This document shows, piece by piece, positions 25,409 to 39,060 of a stretch of 64,000 nt of DNA. This DNA is from Glandiceps talaboti (taxonomy: Eukaryota > Hemichordata > Enteropneusta > Spengelidae), in NCBI RefSeq assembly GCF_964340395.1, contig NC_135549.1, forward strand, positions 19,927,342 through 19,991,341, read 5' to 3'. Position 1 is the first letter of the stretch. Each line of letters opens with the position of its first letter. The notes under the pieces were generated by a model. It was not told the origin of the DNA. It did no database searches and worked only from the letters and a program-made list of their open reading frames with translations. The translations under genes were made by a program, and so were the position numbers.

Positions 25409-28400
25409 AAAGGGGAGGATGTAATAAAAATAAAATTTCCCACAGGAATCAATTCAATACTTTCTAAATCGATTTCCACTCGGACAATTGGAGCATGCAC
25501 TTGAGAACTTCCTGGGCTTTGTAGGTCAAATGCATAGAAAGGTTCCCACGTACAGCGAGGTATCAAGACTTAAAGCCAGATGTTCAGACTATTATTAGGT
25601 TGTTTATATAATTTAGTATTATGTAGTACTGGGACCAAATTTACTTTAGTTTAGTCGCCAGTACACTTAATCACAACAGTTTCATTGAGTATACATTGCT
25701 GAAATAATTGTACTTGCCGAAATAATTGTATATCACTCTCCCCATTACCAAATACGCAGATTACAACTAACGCATGCAAGTTGTAATTTACGTCAAACCT
25801 TAGAAACGAATCACGTACATGTAGGTTAGTATATGTAAATGTATGATAACCTCCTCATACAACGCAGCCTTCCGTGATACGCAACTTACAGCTAAGTATC
25901 GTGTTTTCCCTATCAGTGTTGGAATCCAAACTAGTGAATTAATGATACATGAACACATTGTCCGAAACAGAAACACACTCAAACGTGAACAGTCGTTGAT
26001 TTATAGTATTTATAAAATGAAGACAATCCCATGATAGTCTTATTCATTATTTTTCCATAGAGAAGTAACCTTACTCGAAGGAGGTCTGAGTTATATATAC
26101 ACGTATAGTAAAAACCCACTGAAAGTGCATGACGTACGTTCATTAATAACGTTTACTACAGTGGCATAATGCAAAACTAATAATCATAAAATCAAATGAA
26201 GAAACTATTGAGTGATATATCCGAACATCTGATAAATTATACGCCGAACAGGGGGAAAACCTTTTTATCTACTTTGTTGCATTCCACAGGCAAAAAAAAA
26301 ATAATACAAACAGCAGTGACATGCTAATTATTTGCAACACAAAACACTGATATTTTTCATATTTTAAATCAAATATCAATAGCCAAATGATTCAATTATT
26401 GCGATATAAAGAAATGTTCATTTTGATAAGAGCAAGATAAGAGTAGATAGGTGCCATGAGTACACCTTAGTAATTATTGCACGCTTTGATTTTTTGTCGT
26501 TCTTTATGTTGGACTTTCTCCTTGTTTGCCAAGTCACACGAATAGACATACTTCAACGTAAGGAGGTAGCAATATCAAGCCTTGTCTTCCCTTAAAAAGC
26601 CATCTGCGAGGCTGTTATTCCCAAGGCTCTCATCGTCTGTAAAAATCATGTACGTAGACAAGCACGTTTAATATTTGCACGTTGTATCGGGTCGAAGACG
26701 TATTTGCAGCTACAGCGTTTTAAAGATAATAAAACTAATTAAAACCGAAATCACACTATCACGAACATTAGAAACGTTGGCATTAAAATGCCAATTTGAT
26801 TTGACGAGTAATACTCATGGATAAAATAGCCCCTTTTAAATGACAAACTGGCGGCATTTCACTTTTCAAACAATATACGTACCGCTTACAGCCTACTCTA
26901 TTCAATTCCAGATGGTTAGGGTCTTAGGGGTATACCATTAAAGATTAAATAACACATAAATCAAATCATTGTTATCGGTATATTTTTGGACTGTACTGCA
27001 CTGTACATCTGGACAATATTCATCATCACTTGGCAAAACATTATACTAGACAGCATTTTCATCTGCTACACTTAGAGGTTGTGGAACCGATTTAGCAGAG
27101 CGCGAGCGTTAACCTAATCAAATAGTTTAAAATAAAATGTTGTCTATCACCCACCCATTCTATTTGCTTGAACTGGCAAGCGATGTTGACGTACGTTAAT
27201 TAAATGGTGCACTTGGGTGGCTTACTACTATTTCAAGTAAGGAAGACAAATTTGCGTCTTTTAACAAAATATTACAGACTGATAGCGATATGTTTACTTA
27301 CTTCGCTCTTCACCCCCCCCCCCCCGAGTATTTTCAATATAAAGTGAAATGAAATATATTTTCAGTGTCTATGTGTTGTTATAAACCCCAAATTGCAACC
27401 AACGCAACGCACTGTTAATCATGACAGCTTTACCAATCATCTTTACTCAATCACTTCCAACAGAAGCTCCTTCTCACCGGACTAGGCAATGCACTTAATT
27501 TGAAATTCATTGCATCGCAATCGCTACTTTTTACTTGCCCGTTTATTAACAATTGGTACCCGCAAACAACCATATGCGGTATCGCTATCATAAACATACT
27601 ACATTAGTGTTATTCTAGATCTCATTCACATTTAGTTTTTACAAATTAACAAAATACATCGTTTATCAAGAAACGATGTATGTAATTATTTTTTTAAATT
27701 TAAATCTCCATATTACTTTTACTTGTGATTGTTCAATTATATTTGTATTGTATTTGTCACTGTCAGATGTCAATGTTTCAGGGTTTCTATCATTGCATTT
27801 CTCTTTCAATCTAATATACATTTGTTTGAAACGAATAAGTGCACAGAACGAATATCACGTGTAAACGGTGTCACATGTTCAGCCTTTTACGATTCCAGAC
27901 TAAAGGCCAAATTTCCATTCAAACGTTTCTATCTCTACTAATAATACTTGCAGATCGACTTTCCCCCAGCTCTTTATGGAATTTACAGATAAAAGCCCAC
28001 TTTTCAGCACAGATTAGGCACACGTCAAACAAAACATAGTCAATATTTATGAATGTTATCTAAACATCATTTGTTAATACTTCAAAAGCTAGCTTGCCAG
28101 TTTCCACTTATTACAAATAGTACCATGATGTTTCTGTAAAATATGTTGCACTACTAAGTGCTTACGTATTCACTGAGTACCTCTATTTAAAGTGCATGGG
28201 TATACTTTGGCGTTGTGAGAATACCAGTACAGTTCTACATTCGACTTTCGATAATGGAAAATATTATAAATAGGATAAGAAGGTAATTCAAGGTTATTTG
28301 ACTGTTTGCCAAGTTAAGCTTCACATGTCAAAGTTGTGCTTAGGCAGTTGAAAGTAGTGTATATATGTGTATAGGTAGATGTGCTGTGCATTGTCTGTTA

Positions 28401-31400
28401 TCGTTGATAAGTGTCTACACCATAGAATCGAATGCTCTTGTGAGGCTATTAAATATGAATTTATATATATATTTTTGACCTATCTATTAATATACATTCA
28501 GTATCATTTAAATCTCTATCGATTTACTGCGATTTACCCATTCCTAGTATCAACGTTCGCCGGTTTACTATATACACAAACATCTTCCATAAACATCAAA
28601 CATCGTCCATAGCTCCAGACGATTAAGGCTTCGTCCGGCGTTACCCTAAATACCCGGATACTACCAACAGTCATTGATTCTAACAACAAAACATTTTCGC
28701 TAACGTTTTATGACACATAATTAGGTGTTTTGTGCTGCTTGTATTTGCTACCCTCAATATTTTCAAACTAGAGTAGTGAATATGAAAATAGAACGGTTTA
28801 CTATGATATTTAGATTCAATCCACGATCAATCTCGTCTTGTTTGTGCGAGCCTCACCTATGAATGAAACTCTTACTTCGTCAACACGATGAAGTAATTTA
28901 TTTTTTCAACGAAAGGTAAGGAAATATGTTTATTTTCATTTCCCTGTGAACGTTGTACCGAAATCCAACTTCCTTTATATCGCGGTAAATATTTCAAATG
29001 CACTTTCCAAATGTCCATACTCTTATAATCAATTCTTTACGTATTTGCAACTTCTCATTGAACAATTGTTACTAAGAGTGTATGTAGTGCCAATAACAAA
29101 TTATAACTTCTAGCAATTGTAGTATGATTTTTGTTGAGTTAGAGTATTTTGTGAACTAGTTGACAACTTTAAAAGAAGCCAGTATAACATACGGTCATTT
29201 GAAAAACGTACATGCACGTGGTAGACAGCAAATTAATGTTGTACACCACTAAAATACTTCAGAGGAAGTGTTGATATGTTAATACACGTTCATGTGGAAT
29301 AAATCATTAATACATGTTTCACAACTCATTTATACATAGCGTTTTCTTACTAGGTACATTTAGATTATGTCATCATTATGTAAAGAAACACAGAGTGAGT
29401 CTAAATCTGGTGTCACCTCCCCCTCATCGAAGGAAAATAACTAAGTTGGCAACAGTGAACTGTTATCCCGATAGAAACGCCATTATAATCTTGAACGATT
29501 GAAGTGATTAGATATATTAATAGTGCCATTGATACCTTTCACGTATTAACGCCTCGACCATCAAAGCACATTTAAAAATCCATTAGTCGAATTGAATGTA
29601 TTAGAGTATCTGCTTTTACCTGTTAGCCCATGAGAGCTAAATAATGTATGTCTATAGTTTTTACAAGAAAAGCTAGCCTGAGTATGGTACTTGTACACAT
29701 CGTTTTGTATTATGGCCTCTTTGAATTTAAAGTTCGATGTGCCATTTGCATATGATATAGGAACCATGTGTATGAATAGTATAAGTCTTTTAACATCAAA
29801 TGGTATCATGGGTATTTTTAACACATACTAGAATTACCAAAATATATTAAAGACATCGTCTGAACTGGTATCGTGTATTGATTAGAGAATAAAAGTCAAA
29901 GCTAATAATAAAATAAAAACTGAGATGTCTAAATGTTGTGCGACTTTTCTCTTTCCGGATTGCTCTTTCTCCTGAGAATTACTAAAATTACATGTGACAT
30001 AGTTTTCTATATTAAATGCTACTCCTCTCTGTGTCTAGATCAATCATCTCGATGAGTGCAGCACATTTCGCTCGGTGTAGCCATTAGACGAGTTGTCAAT
30101 GTAAACGTGTTTGACACGTGTTTGACATTACTGTAGACTGTGATGTTACATAAAATGAATATGGCTTGCTGTATTCCCCATCATAGAAGAACAACGGGAA
30201 ATAGTGGATTTGGCAGGCAATTACACTGTACACATAGTTTATCATGTTATCGTATATGAACGCAACATGTGCTAACACGTTTCTGCACAAGCTTAAAACT
30301 GCGACACGGGGTTCTGATTATATTCTACTGGACGTCATCAACTTTTGAATCGTGTAACAATTTTGGGGGACTTTTTCATCGTTCTCGGGATTCTTGTTTC
30401 GGATTCTTCGCTTATTTCTAGTTCTACTCTAGAGGAAAAAAATCATTTGTCAAAATATTTATACTGTGATATGGTCTGAGAGCAATAGGAGGTAATTAAA
30501 CTGGGTATGTTCATACGATCATTATTCAGTGGACATAACGTCCCGTTAGAATACTGTCAATAGATTGTATTAGACCCCTTCATCAAGATTGATAACACGA
30601 TGTGATGTCGCCAAGCTTAAGATCTGCAATAAACTTTAATTACAGCTAAGAGTAGACGATTTGTAGCAAGGCAATTTAACAGGCTGAAGCTGAATCTTAA
30701 ACAGTCTTAACATTTTAATTGCAATTGACCCTAATCTGTTCATGTTATTTTGGAATATAAAGCCAGCTATTTTATGAACATGGGTATTTTTAGTACATCA
30801 TTTCTATTAAATCTATTTAACAGACGAGTTAGGAACAAATTTTCACAAATAAGAGTTACGAGTGTGACATAAATAAACTTTCATCACCAGTAAGTATCAA
30901 TTTGCGGATGTCGCCTTTACATAGCCATTTTAAGGCTTACCTCATAAACAGGACAACGTGGAGTTATTCTGTAATTTAGCATATGTCTCATAAATAAGCA
31001 CCGCATTCCTGCTATGTGTAGTGTGTTAGCTTAGCATCCGATGCATGCCATTATATTTAAAAATGTATATTTGAACAAAATTAAGGAAACTAATATCGTC
31101 ATAATTGCTGGTAAGTATCGATCGCATGTTGTACCATACAATCAGTATTACTTGATTTTACTCGTTACAGATAACAGTATGCACATTATACATATACATG
31201 TATGTGTTTGTGAGTGCGTCTGCCTGTCTATCTGTGCCTGTATGTGTGTCTGTGTGTCTGTCTGTCTGTGTGTATATATGACGACAATGTGCAACCTTTG
31301 AAAAAGATCAATGAGTTCACAAAACTTTGCAGAAGCCTTAGTATTCTTCAACATTTCTAATTTGTAACATATGGATTGAAAACTAATAAGGCGTCACTGT

Positions 31401-32990
31401 ACTTGTCTCCGTGGTAACAATACATGTACTACATGGTAAACATTTAGTCACCCGCTGTTGGTTTTCATGTCATGCCACATATATCGATATTACCATTTTC
31501 CTGCAGTGGGTTGTCGATAAGCTATATGTGTACTTTCACAAGCATGTGCTCAATTAGTAGCATAACATAAACTACATTACGAATCTTATAACTCAGTGAA
31601 CGAGAAACACGCTGTGAACGTTAGAATCATCGACCTAATAGTATAGCGTAATTGTTAAACCGTGCGACGTCGTAACAGTTACGAAGAAAAAAAAACATTT
31701 AAACCAGCTAACTGTATCAATAAATTACACAATAACTATAGATTTATAGTCATTGTGCTGGTTGTAGTACTTCCTCATAAGTGCATGAAAAATAGGTATA
31801 CTAGTAAGATATACGGACGGAATGTTGCAATGTAAAAATAATGAAACATTACGCGATGTCAAATGCAAGCTTCAAATTTCACATAATGTGGAATATCCAT
31901 TGAATTTGAATAAAGTGTATGAGTCGTATGCTTGCTAATAACTATCTTAAACCATATTGCTATCATTCGCAATGTACACAATGCCGCGATGTTAGGCCAG
32001 ACTAGCTGTAAGCATTCTTTGATTTCCCATTAAACCCAAGTTCTCTCTGTCTTTGTTGCCAAGGTTTGTAATCATTTCTGTTTTGGTAAAACAAAAAATC
32101 AGTTATTTTAATGATTTATATGCAAAATTAATAGTTTCCGGTAAGTATTTAAGGAAACTGATACATTATGTGTTATATCTATAGCTCATAATTTTACATT
32201 CCAACAATTATTGTGTATAGGAAAGAAGAATAAAAAAGGCTTTGCCCTTACTGAAGGCATTCAGTTTACACGTGGTTCTGACTTATTTATCGTTACATGT
32301 TACACAGATGTGTACACATTTAGGAAAGTTGCAAAATCATGTTTGAACCTTGGCCAATGTTTATGCAATATAGTATTTCCTGTATGAATTTATTGTCACT
32401 TATAATTAAATGGTTGAGAAGACTTATTGGATGAAGTGTACCAATGTTTCTTTAAAATCATGCTTTCGGAACATTAAGGTAAACGATTTACGCACACTGA
32501 CATTTCTTTTTCGCAAATCATCTTGACATGATATTCTTGTTTGATTTAATAGTGTGTATAGAATACGAAATCAGCGCAGACATTAATATTGTTTGGAGCT
32601 ATATTGTAGGTGACAGATCGAGAGCAATCTATTTTCCGTTTGCGCAAATTATATTGCACTGTGCGCGCTCGCATAATGTGTGACGTGCATATTTGTTACG
32701 TGACTGTGTATTTGGTAACACTAAATACGTTAACAACTACATCTGGTGAAAAACAATAAACTCGATGCACAATATACCTCTAAAGTAGAGAAAATTTATT
32801 GCAATTTTTGTTATACAGATATAGTATTATTGATATATAATCACCCTGTCTTTACATGATAATATAGAACGCGTTTATATAATGACTCTCTTAAATTTCA
32901 ATATTTAAAGGAGCACTTGCACAGTTTGAGCATCTTGAGTACCTACAGACTCGATGTCTATCCATTTCTTACCAATCTCAAGTTCTGACA
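25409..32990. other. long gene-free stretch
   Basis: About 7.5 kb of AT-rich DNA without recognisable coding or transposon signals. It includes a poly-C run at 27311-27324, an imperfect (TGTG/TGTC) array at 31200-31275, and short open frames of random character. Confidence 0.45.
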
Positions 32991-32999
32991 ACCATATTC

Positions 33000-33360
33000 A
33001 TTGCATTGGCTTGTTTGTATGATGCCAACGGGGTCTACTTGGATAAAAAGTCTTCAGAACTTTGGTAAATTGAATGACTTGTTTTCCTTGTAACCCCTCC
33101 TCCATCTCAACTGATGGTTGCATTGATACTGAAACCACAGCAGAGACCTCATTAATTGTTCGAAAATGATTGCCATATATATCGTATAAATCCACTGATC
33201 TGATTAATATGCCGCCATTTCATTCTTCTATCTCTATTTGGATCTGAGTTACTTCTGAACATAAATTGCTTTGCTCTCGATTTTCATACTTGTCTCAAAT
33301 AAGTATGGCCCTGATTCATCAGAGTATCCACTGAAATATTAAGTGGCCTCATTTTATACA
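33000..33360 (-). other. possible eroded exons of an extracellular beta-sandwich protein
   Basis: On the minus strand, 33000-33205 encodes VDLYDIYGNHF...AVVSVSMQPSVEMEE...QVIQFTK before a stop. Just upstream, about 33276-33357 encodes GYSDESGPYLFETSMKIES plus a few residues. D-x-YGN and SGPY-type patterns resemble strands of filamin/Ig-like repeats. The two pieces are separated by about 70 bases with a GTAACT donor-like and an AATCAG acceptor-like word. No flanking exons are recognised and the reading frames close quickly. I treat this as a weak coding hint or pseudogene, not a gene. Confidence 0.22.
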
Positions 33361-33700
33361 ACGAGACTGACTGCTGCAACACACGAGTGTCATTCTTTCT
33401 ATATGTCAAATGTGAATCCACTAGTCGGCTAACACATGTGCCTAGTCAAAGAAATTAACCGAATTGTATAGAGTTTGTAAGCTGTGAATAATATACCGTC
33501 ATTACATTCTCCTATCAGTATTTGGATCTGATTCATTTCTGAACAAATTGCTTTGCTCTAGACTCCAATGGTAATCTAAAATACTATAAGTGGTCCCCAT
33601 TTTGTACAGCGGGAATGTGACTGTTGTAACAAATGTCTGTCTTTCAGTCCATGTGAATTGTTAATCTTCTATTCAGCTAACACCTGAGCTTGTCAAAGCC
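33205..33700. repeat. diverged tandem duplication, two copies of about 250 bp
   Basis: Copy A at about 33205-33452 and copy B at about 33487-33700 share, in order, CATTC-TCTATC-TATTTGGATCTGA, TTCTGAACA, AATTGCTTTGCTCTAGA-like, AAGTGG, ATTTTGTACA-like, and GTCAAAG words. The offset falls from 284 to 247 bases, so copy B has lost about 35 bases inside. Copy A overlaps the weak exon-like piece described above. Confidence 0.7.
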
Positions 33701-34750
33701 GGGTAGCAGATAATTTTTCAGCCTTCTTTCACATATAGTATGGCCTAAAGGTATATGGTAGGCTCTGTGACCTTTACCTAAAAAAAAACACTGCAGCTGT
33801 ACGAATATTTACCATCACAAGACATATTTGTGACCACGACACATGGAATCAATTTCCCAGTTGATGGTTTTCTTTCTTAAAATCAACAAAGCAAAAAGAT
33901 AAAAAATGACCTTTTGAATTACTGCTTTCGAATCAATATGGCGTCAGAAGAGTTAGATAAAAAAAATTCCACGGATTTCACCTGTTAATGGCGTGACTAC
34001 TACCTTACTTGTATCCTAGTATGATTATCTACACGAAACCTCATACACCGATAATTGTCAACCCATTACCTTGCTTATTAGTCTAAAACAACGCCTCATT
34101 GTACACATTGTTTCATTTGACTGGTATCGCACTCCACTGAACGTAAAATACAGACATCATATGTTGCTCTCCTGTAGGAGGATACATATTTATTTGACTT
34201 AGCTGCCCGGTAAACAACAAATTATTCATAATACCAATATTAGTTTTTGTAATGCATTTGACAATACTCCAGAGAGAGTCATTGGTATCAAAAGCACATG
34301 ACTCATCATTTTATTAGAACCAGTGACCTTCACCACAACGTGAATCTCATCGTATCAACTGTTTTTGTTACCAGACAGTTCAATTTAGAATTGCTTTAGC
34401 TTTCATCAATATTTGCATATTGCCTGTGACGTGCAACTTGAAAGGTGGAATTATTTACTAAGAAACTGCCATCTCGTCTATTAGTGTATCACTCATTACA
34501 AATGGCAATAAAATTGATCTTAAATTCGTTAGAGTTGAACTTTTGCACACAGAAAACTTTTCTCCTAATTAGCTACTTACATCACAAAGCTGTGACCTGT
34601 TTTATTAAATGATACAACACGGTTAAGTGGAATCAGAATGTGGTAATTTTGTATTAACGAGCTATGAGTTCAAAAAAGGGTTCAGCATGACACAATGTAC
34701 GGGATACAGAAGAGTATCGTGTCATTGTCATTTGAATTGTACTTTTGAAT
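33701..34750. other. no recognisable feature
   Basis: AT-rich DNA without coding or repeat signals that I can recognise. Confidence 0.45.
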
Positions 34751-34751
34751 C

Positions 34752-34874
34752 ATACATACATACATACATACATACATACATACATACATACATACATACA
34801 TACATACATACACACACACACAACACGTACATTATGTACATGCACACACGGACGCACGCACGCACGCAGACACA
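34752..34874. repeat. (CATA)n-(CA)n-(CGCA)n compound microsatellite
   Basis: CATA steps to about 34810, CA steps to about 34824, a spacer, then ACGCACGC steps to about 34868. An open frame at 34627-34980 only spans this array. Confidence 0.95.
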
Positions 34875-37800
34875 TACATATCCTGTTCGACGTGTAGTAT
34901 TGCTTATCCTTGAGTCAATCCCAGTATACGACGGGGCTACATTTGTTTTATTTTATTGTCTCGTGTATAGGTCAAAATAATTTACTAGCAAACATAAATT
35001 AATCATTTTACAGGAACGGAAAAGACGGCATTTTGGATATGATTCTTAAATTCGATACGTATAACTCAAGTGTCTTGCAAAGTGTGGGTATATGTGTGTG
35101 TTTTTTTCCATTTGAGTGAATGTTACAGTAATTGATTGATGTTTTCAGTCGGGAATTATGAATTATGCATCTTTGAAATGTTTGCAAATTCAAGTCATAC
35201 AGCACTTATCGTAAAATAATGTGACAAGTTAATGGGTGTAAATTATGCTTGAAATCGCTATTTGCAGTCAGAATTATAATTTTTTGTATATTCTAATACC
35301 TGATAGCTTGAGGTTTTCGTGATCGGAGGTTATAAAAACTGAAATGCACTGAAGGCCATTAACTAAAGAAATTCCATAATGGCTACTAACAACCCGAAAA
35401 TGCTTGCAGACATATCGCAAACGGTTGTGGTTGTAATCATCTTTACTTGATTCAGTGAAAACTTAATCAGTCGAACTTTTTGTTTTGACGTACACAGTGC
35501 TATAGCTAAAATGTTAAAGTAAATCTGTAAACCAATACATACTGGTTTCTGATCCCACACATCCATGATCCCACACAACCATGATGAGTGCTTGTTTACA
35601 AAATGTATTTATCGACGTGTATAATATATTGGTAGATGTTGCTATAACGTAAGTTTACGAATATAAAGTTAAAATACGTTTTACGAAAATATATAACCAG
35701 ATAGCTTTAAAATGTCAAAACATTTAATATGCTTAGTGACTAGAGCGAATGGTCGTCAGAATATGTTTAGTTTGAGCGAGCTAGGAAGGTTGGATATTAT
35801 TTCATAATAAAATGCAATTTTGACCAATCTAAATAAATCATAAGCGTGTATAATTTAGAAATTTTAGACGATTTAGCAAATTTCTTTGAGTGCATATTCG
35901 ATGACCCGAAATGTGTACTATATATATGCTCGGAAATATAATGATATCCGGAATTAAACACCAATTACGCTGACATTATCATCGATCATACTCCATTGAC
36001 TACAACCAACTATATCTACATACTGGAAAAGCGGAGATAAACGGTATCATTAAACTAAATTTCGTATACTTCACCAGTAACTATAGATCTCAGTGCACTA
36101 TTTTATACAAGCACTATAAGCATAATGTTAAATAGCTTGCGATCCAGACATTTGAAATGTGTTATTATGAGATCAAACTTGAAACAAGGCAGCTCGAGTT
36201 TATTTTCAGTGTACAATAACAGCCACAGGCGTTATTGGAGTTTAAATACATGTATGAGGCTGTATGTGGTTATGAATATATGCTATGATATGGTGTTCCT
36301 AGACAGAGGCTGCTGTCACATAGTATATTATATAACTTTATTACTATTGCTATAGATCCATTGTACAACAATAACTTATAATTGTTAAAAACCAATGTAT
36401 TTAATTAAAAAGCACTTGAAAGTTAAGGCTCCCTTTTCGATTATATGTGAGCAAGACCTGAGATGCATATATATCAGTGTCATTCCCTTGCTCTGGGATT
36501 GGTAGTACGACAACACAATGTGTCAAAACATTATTTGTGTCTTAAAATATTTCAGCATTCCCGTATACGGAATATACATTGCTTCCAACCATGTTGTTAG
36601 ACAGTTTGAACATACATATATCTACTGTAATAACTTAATTGCATCAATTCGGAGCATTGTTAACTGAGAAATGATAGGTGGTATTTTTATATTCCGTTCA
36701 TTAGGGTAAATATATATTTGGACAGATTTGAGTACTGTCGTGCGTAGTAGCAATGGGTTGATTTTTTACGTTGAAAAGAGCTAAATAAGCTAAATCTATC
36801 GAAGGTATTAAACATTCTAATAACGCTTATTTCCTATATGACCTTTACAGTAAATTCACTTGACGTTGCTTTCACCGTAAAAGGTTTCTTTCAATCAATG
36901 AAAGAACAGTGTGATGGGTTCTTCCATCATCAAAACAGACATGTTTTGATAAGTAAACGGTAAAAGCTGTATCAAGTATTAAGAATTATTTATAATTGCG
37001 TATTCTGCTTTTTATTAGATTAAAAGTCACATTGTGAACTTCAATGCCATGACAAAACATGAAGTCGGATGTCTAATGTAAAACCTATAGTACGCACTTT
37101 TGAAACTTTTTGAGTAGAATGCTTAATGTTATTGCAAAATGTTTGCTATAAGTATGGAAATCATGTATGTCAAAGTCCTTGCTTATTTATAAGGGCTTGC
37201 ACTTGTCGATTTGGTCGCTCGAATGCTTGACGACGTCATGGCTGGATCGGATTCTACATGTACTTTAGAATAATAATGAGTCCATCAGCATCTCAAGATC
37301 GTCTTCTAAAATGCAAAGGCATTGAAATGCTATGTTCAAGTATTACTCGTTTTGATAGGTTTTTATTTTTTGATTTGTGTCAGTCTGGTATGCTGCTGTG
37401 AGGGAATAATTATCCGTGTGCAAATCGATTGTATGAACTTTAAAATACATAATTATATGATACATTGATGACAAAGTGAATTGTAACCTGTTATCGGATA
37501 AGAATGTACTATTATGTACTAATCAGATATACGACGCTGTGCCTATACGTTGTTAACACTTATTAACAAAGGACAATGTATATAATTAGTTAATACTTAT
37601 AAACAGAGGACAATGTACTATTTGACTAGAGTGATGTTTGCGTGGAATTATTACATGTACCCCCAGTCTGTCAATCAAATTGAGGCTCTCATTTATACGC
37701 TCCCTTATTAAATGTTGGTACTGACTTTAAAATGTTGTAGCCACAAAGGACTTCACAAATGCTATAGGAAACGATTTCGGGAAGAAATATGACATTATGT

Positions 37801-38220
37801 CGTTTCTTGAAAATTTCTCCTGAATTCCATCTACAGCGCATAATACGACCAACATTTCACCGGAGAGAAACGTATGAACATGTACACTTGGTCAAATTAA
37901 GACATGCGTTTAATGTATTGGAGCTGAGAATTTCAATTGAACACTGGCTATTTCTGACACGTAAAACATACACACAGTATATTAAGTGCCCTCATAAAAT
38001 GCATGTTATAAATAAACTTACTCCTTTTTATAGCCAGATAGAGATAGCTCATTCGACATTCTTGTAAAACAACGTATATCCGCTTACTCATAAGGTTGTT
38101 TCCGCTCACTCGTAAGGTTGCCGAATAAAAAACGGCAATGACTGCATCTCTATGCTTGCCATCGACAGCGCATTTGTACTCTTTTCGAAACCACTCATCC
38201 CAGATTAAACTTACGTCTCT
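34875..38220. other. no recognisable feature
   Basis: AT-rich DNA. A weak ~45-bp tandem echo occurs at 37555-37626 (two GAGGACAATGTA-like words). Short frames are not supported. Confidence 0.45.
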
Positions 38221-38224
38221 CTGC

Positions 38225-39060
38225 TTCAAACTGGCTTAACACACCTCAACTAAGGCCACATTTCGTATTAACCGATTCTCTGCCACTGGCCAGGCAGTAG
38301 GTGCTCCTTGCAATTGCCCAAAGTGATTACTGCATTTATTACCTGATGTGTATTTGTATGTGTACTTACTTTCGGATTACTTTGCCTAGCTATCTCATTC
38401 CTGTTGTATTATTGTTGCTGTAATTACTTTCCATTAAATTTGTTTTCTACTTAACTGTGGATGTCTGCATCAAATAAAGTACTTTAATATATCTTGAGTG
38501 TTAAATCACTGTTTGACGACAAAGGAATGCACACCCTATCAGTTGCATAACTTGTTATTTGACGACATAATATAATCTATTTTCCTGTAACACGTATTTC
38601 ATTTATCCACCAAAATTCGTTCGTATTACAGTGCATACTACATACTCATCATTCCCACCACTAACTCGTTTCAACGTCCATTTTGGCATCTGACCTGACC
38701 AATGGCACTTTGGGGGACCATACTTCATACTGAAACCCCATTGGGCGCGTCCAACTGGCATCAGACTGCCTCAAACAGTCTCAAGCCGTCCCAGCTGGCG
38801 TCACATTTCGTATTCACCCCTTCTCAGCCATTGACCAGGTCAGCAGTGCCCTTAGCCCAAACACTATACGGAACATCACATGACCACGTCTTTCCACCTG
38901 GAGTAAAGCTTGAGCAGAGTAAATATATGTGGTGACTATGAGACGAAGTTCCACATTTGACTTAATTTACCCACGGTGATCTTTCCCCTGGGGGTTGAGA
39001 CAGACGAAAGTGGTTCTGCGTCTTGGAGACACCAATCGGACAAACAGTGTATTACTGAAG
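38225..39060 (+). mobile_element. possible LTR-retrotransposon fragment
   Basis: Two segments about 545 bases apart (38257-38315 and 38802-38860) share CACATTTCGTATT...TTCTC.GCCA.TG.CCAGG. Between them lies AATAAAGTACTTTAATATAT near 38472, which resembles an LTR R-region signal. TGGTGACTATGAGACG at about 38930 resembles a primer-binding region. GC content is higher than the flanks. No gag or pol frame is present and no clear TG...CA boundaries are seen, so this may instead be an unrelated repeat. Confidence 0.28.
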
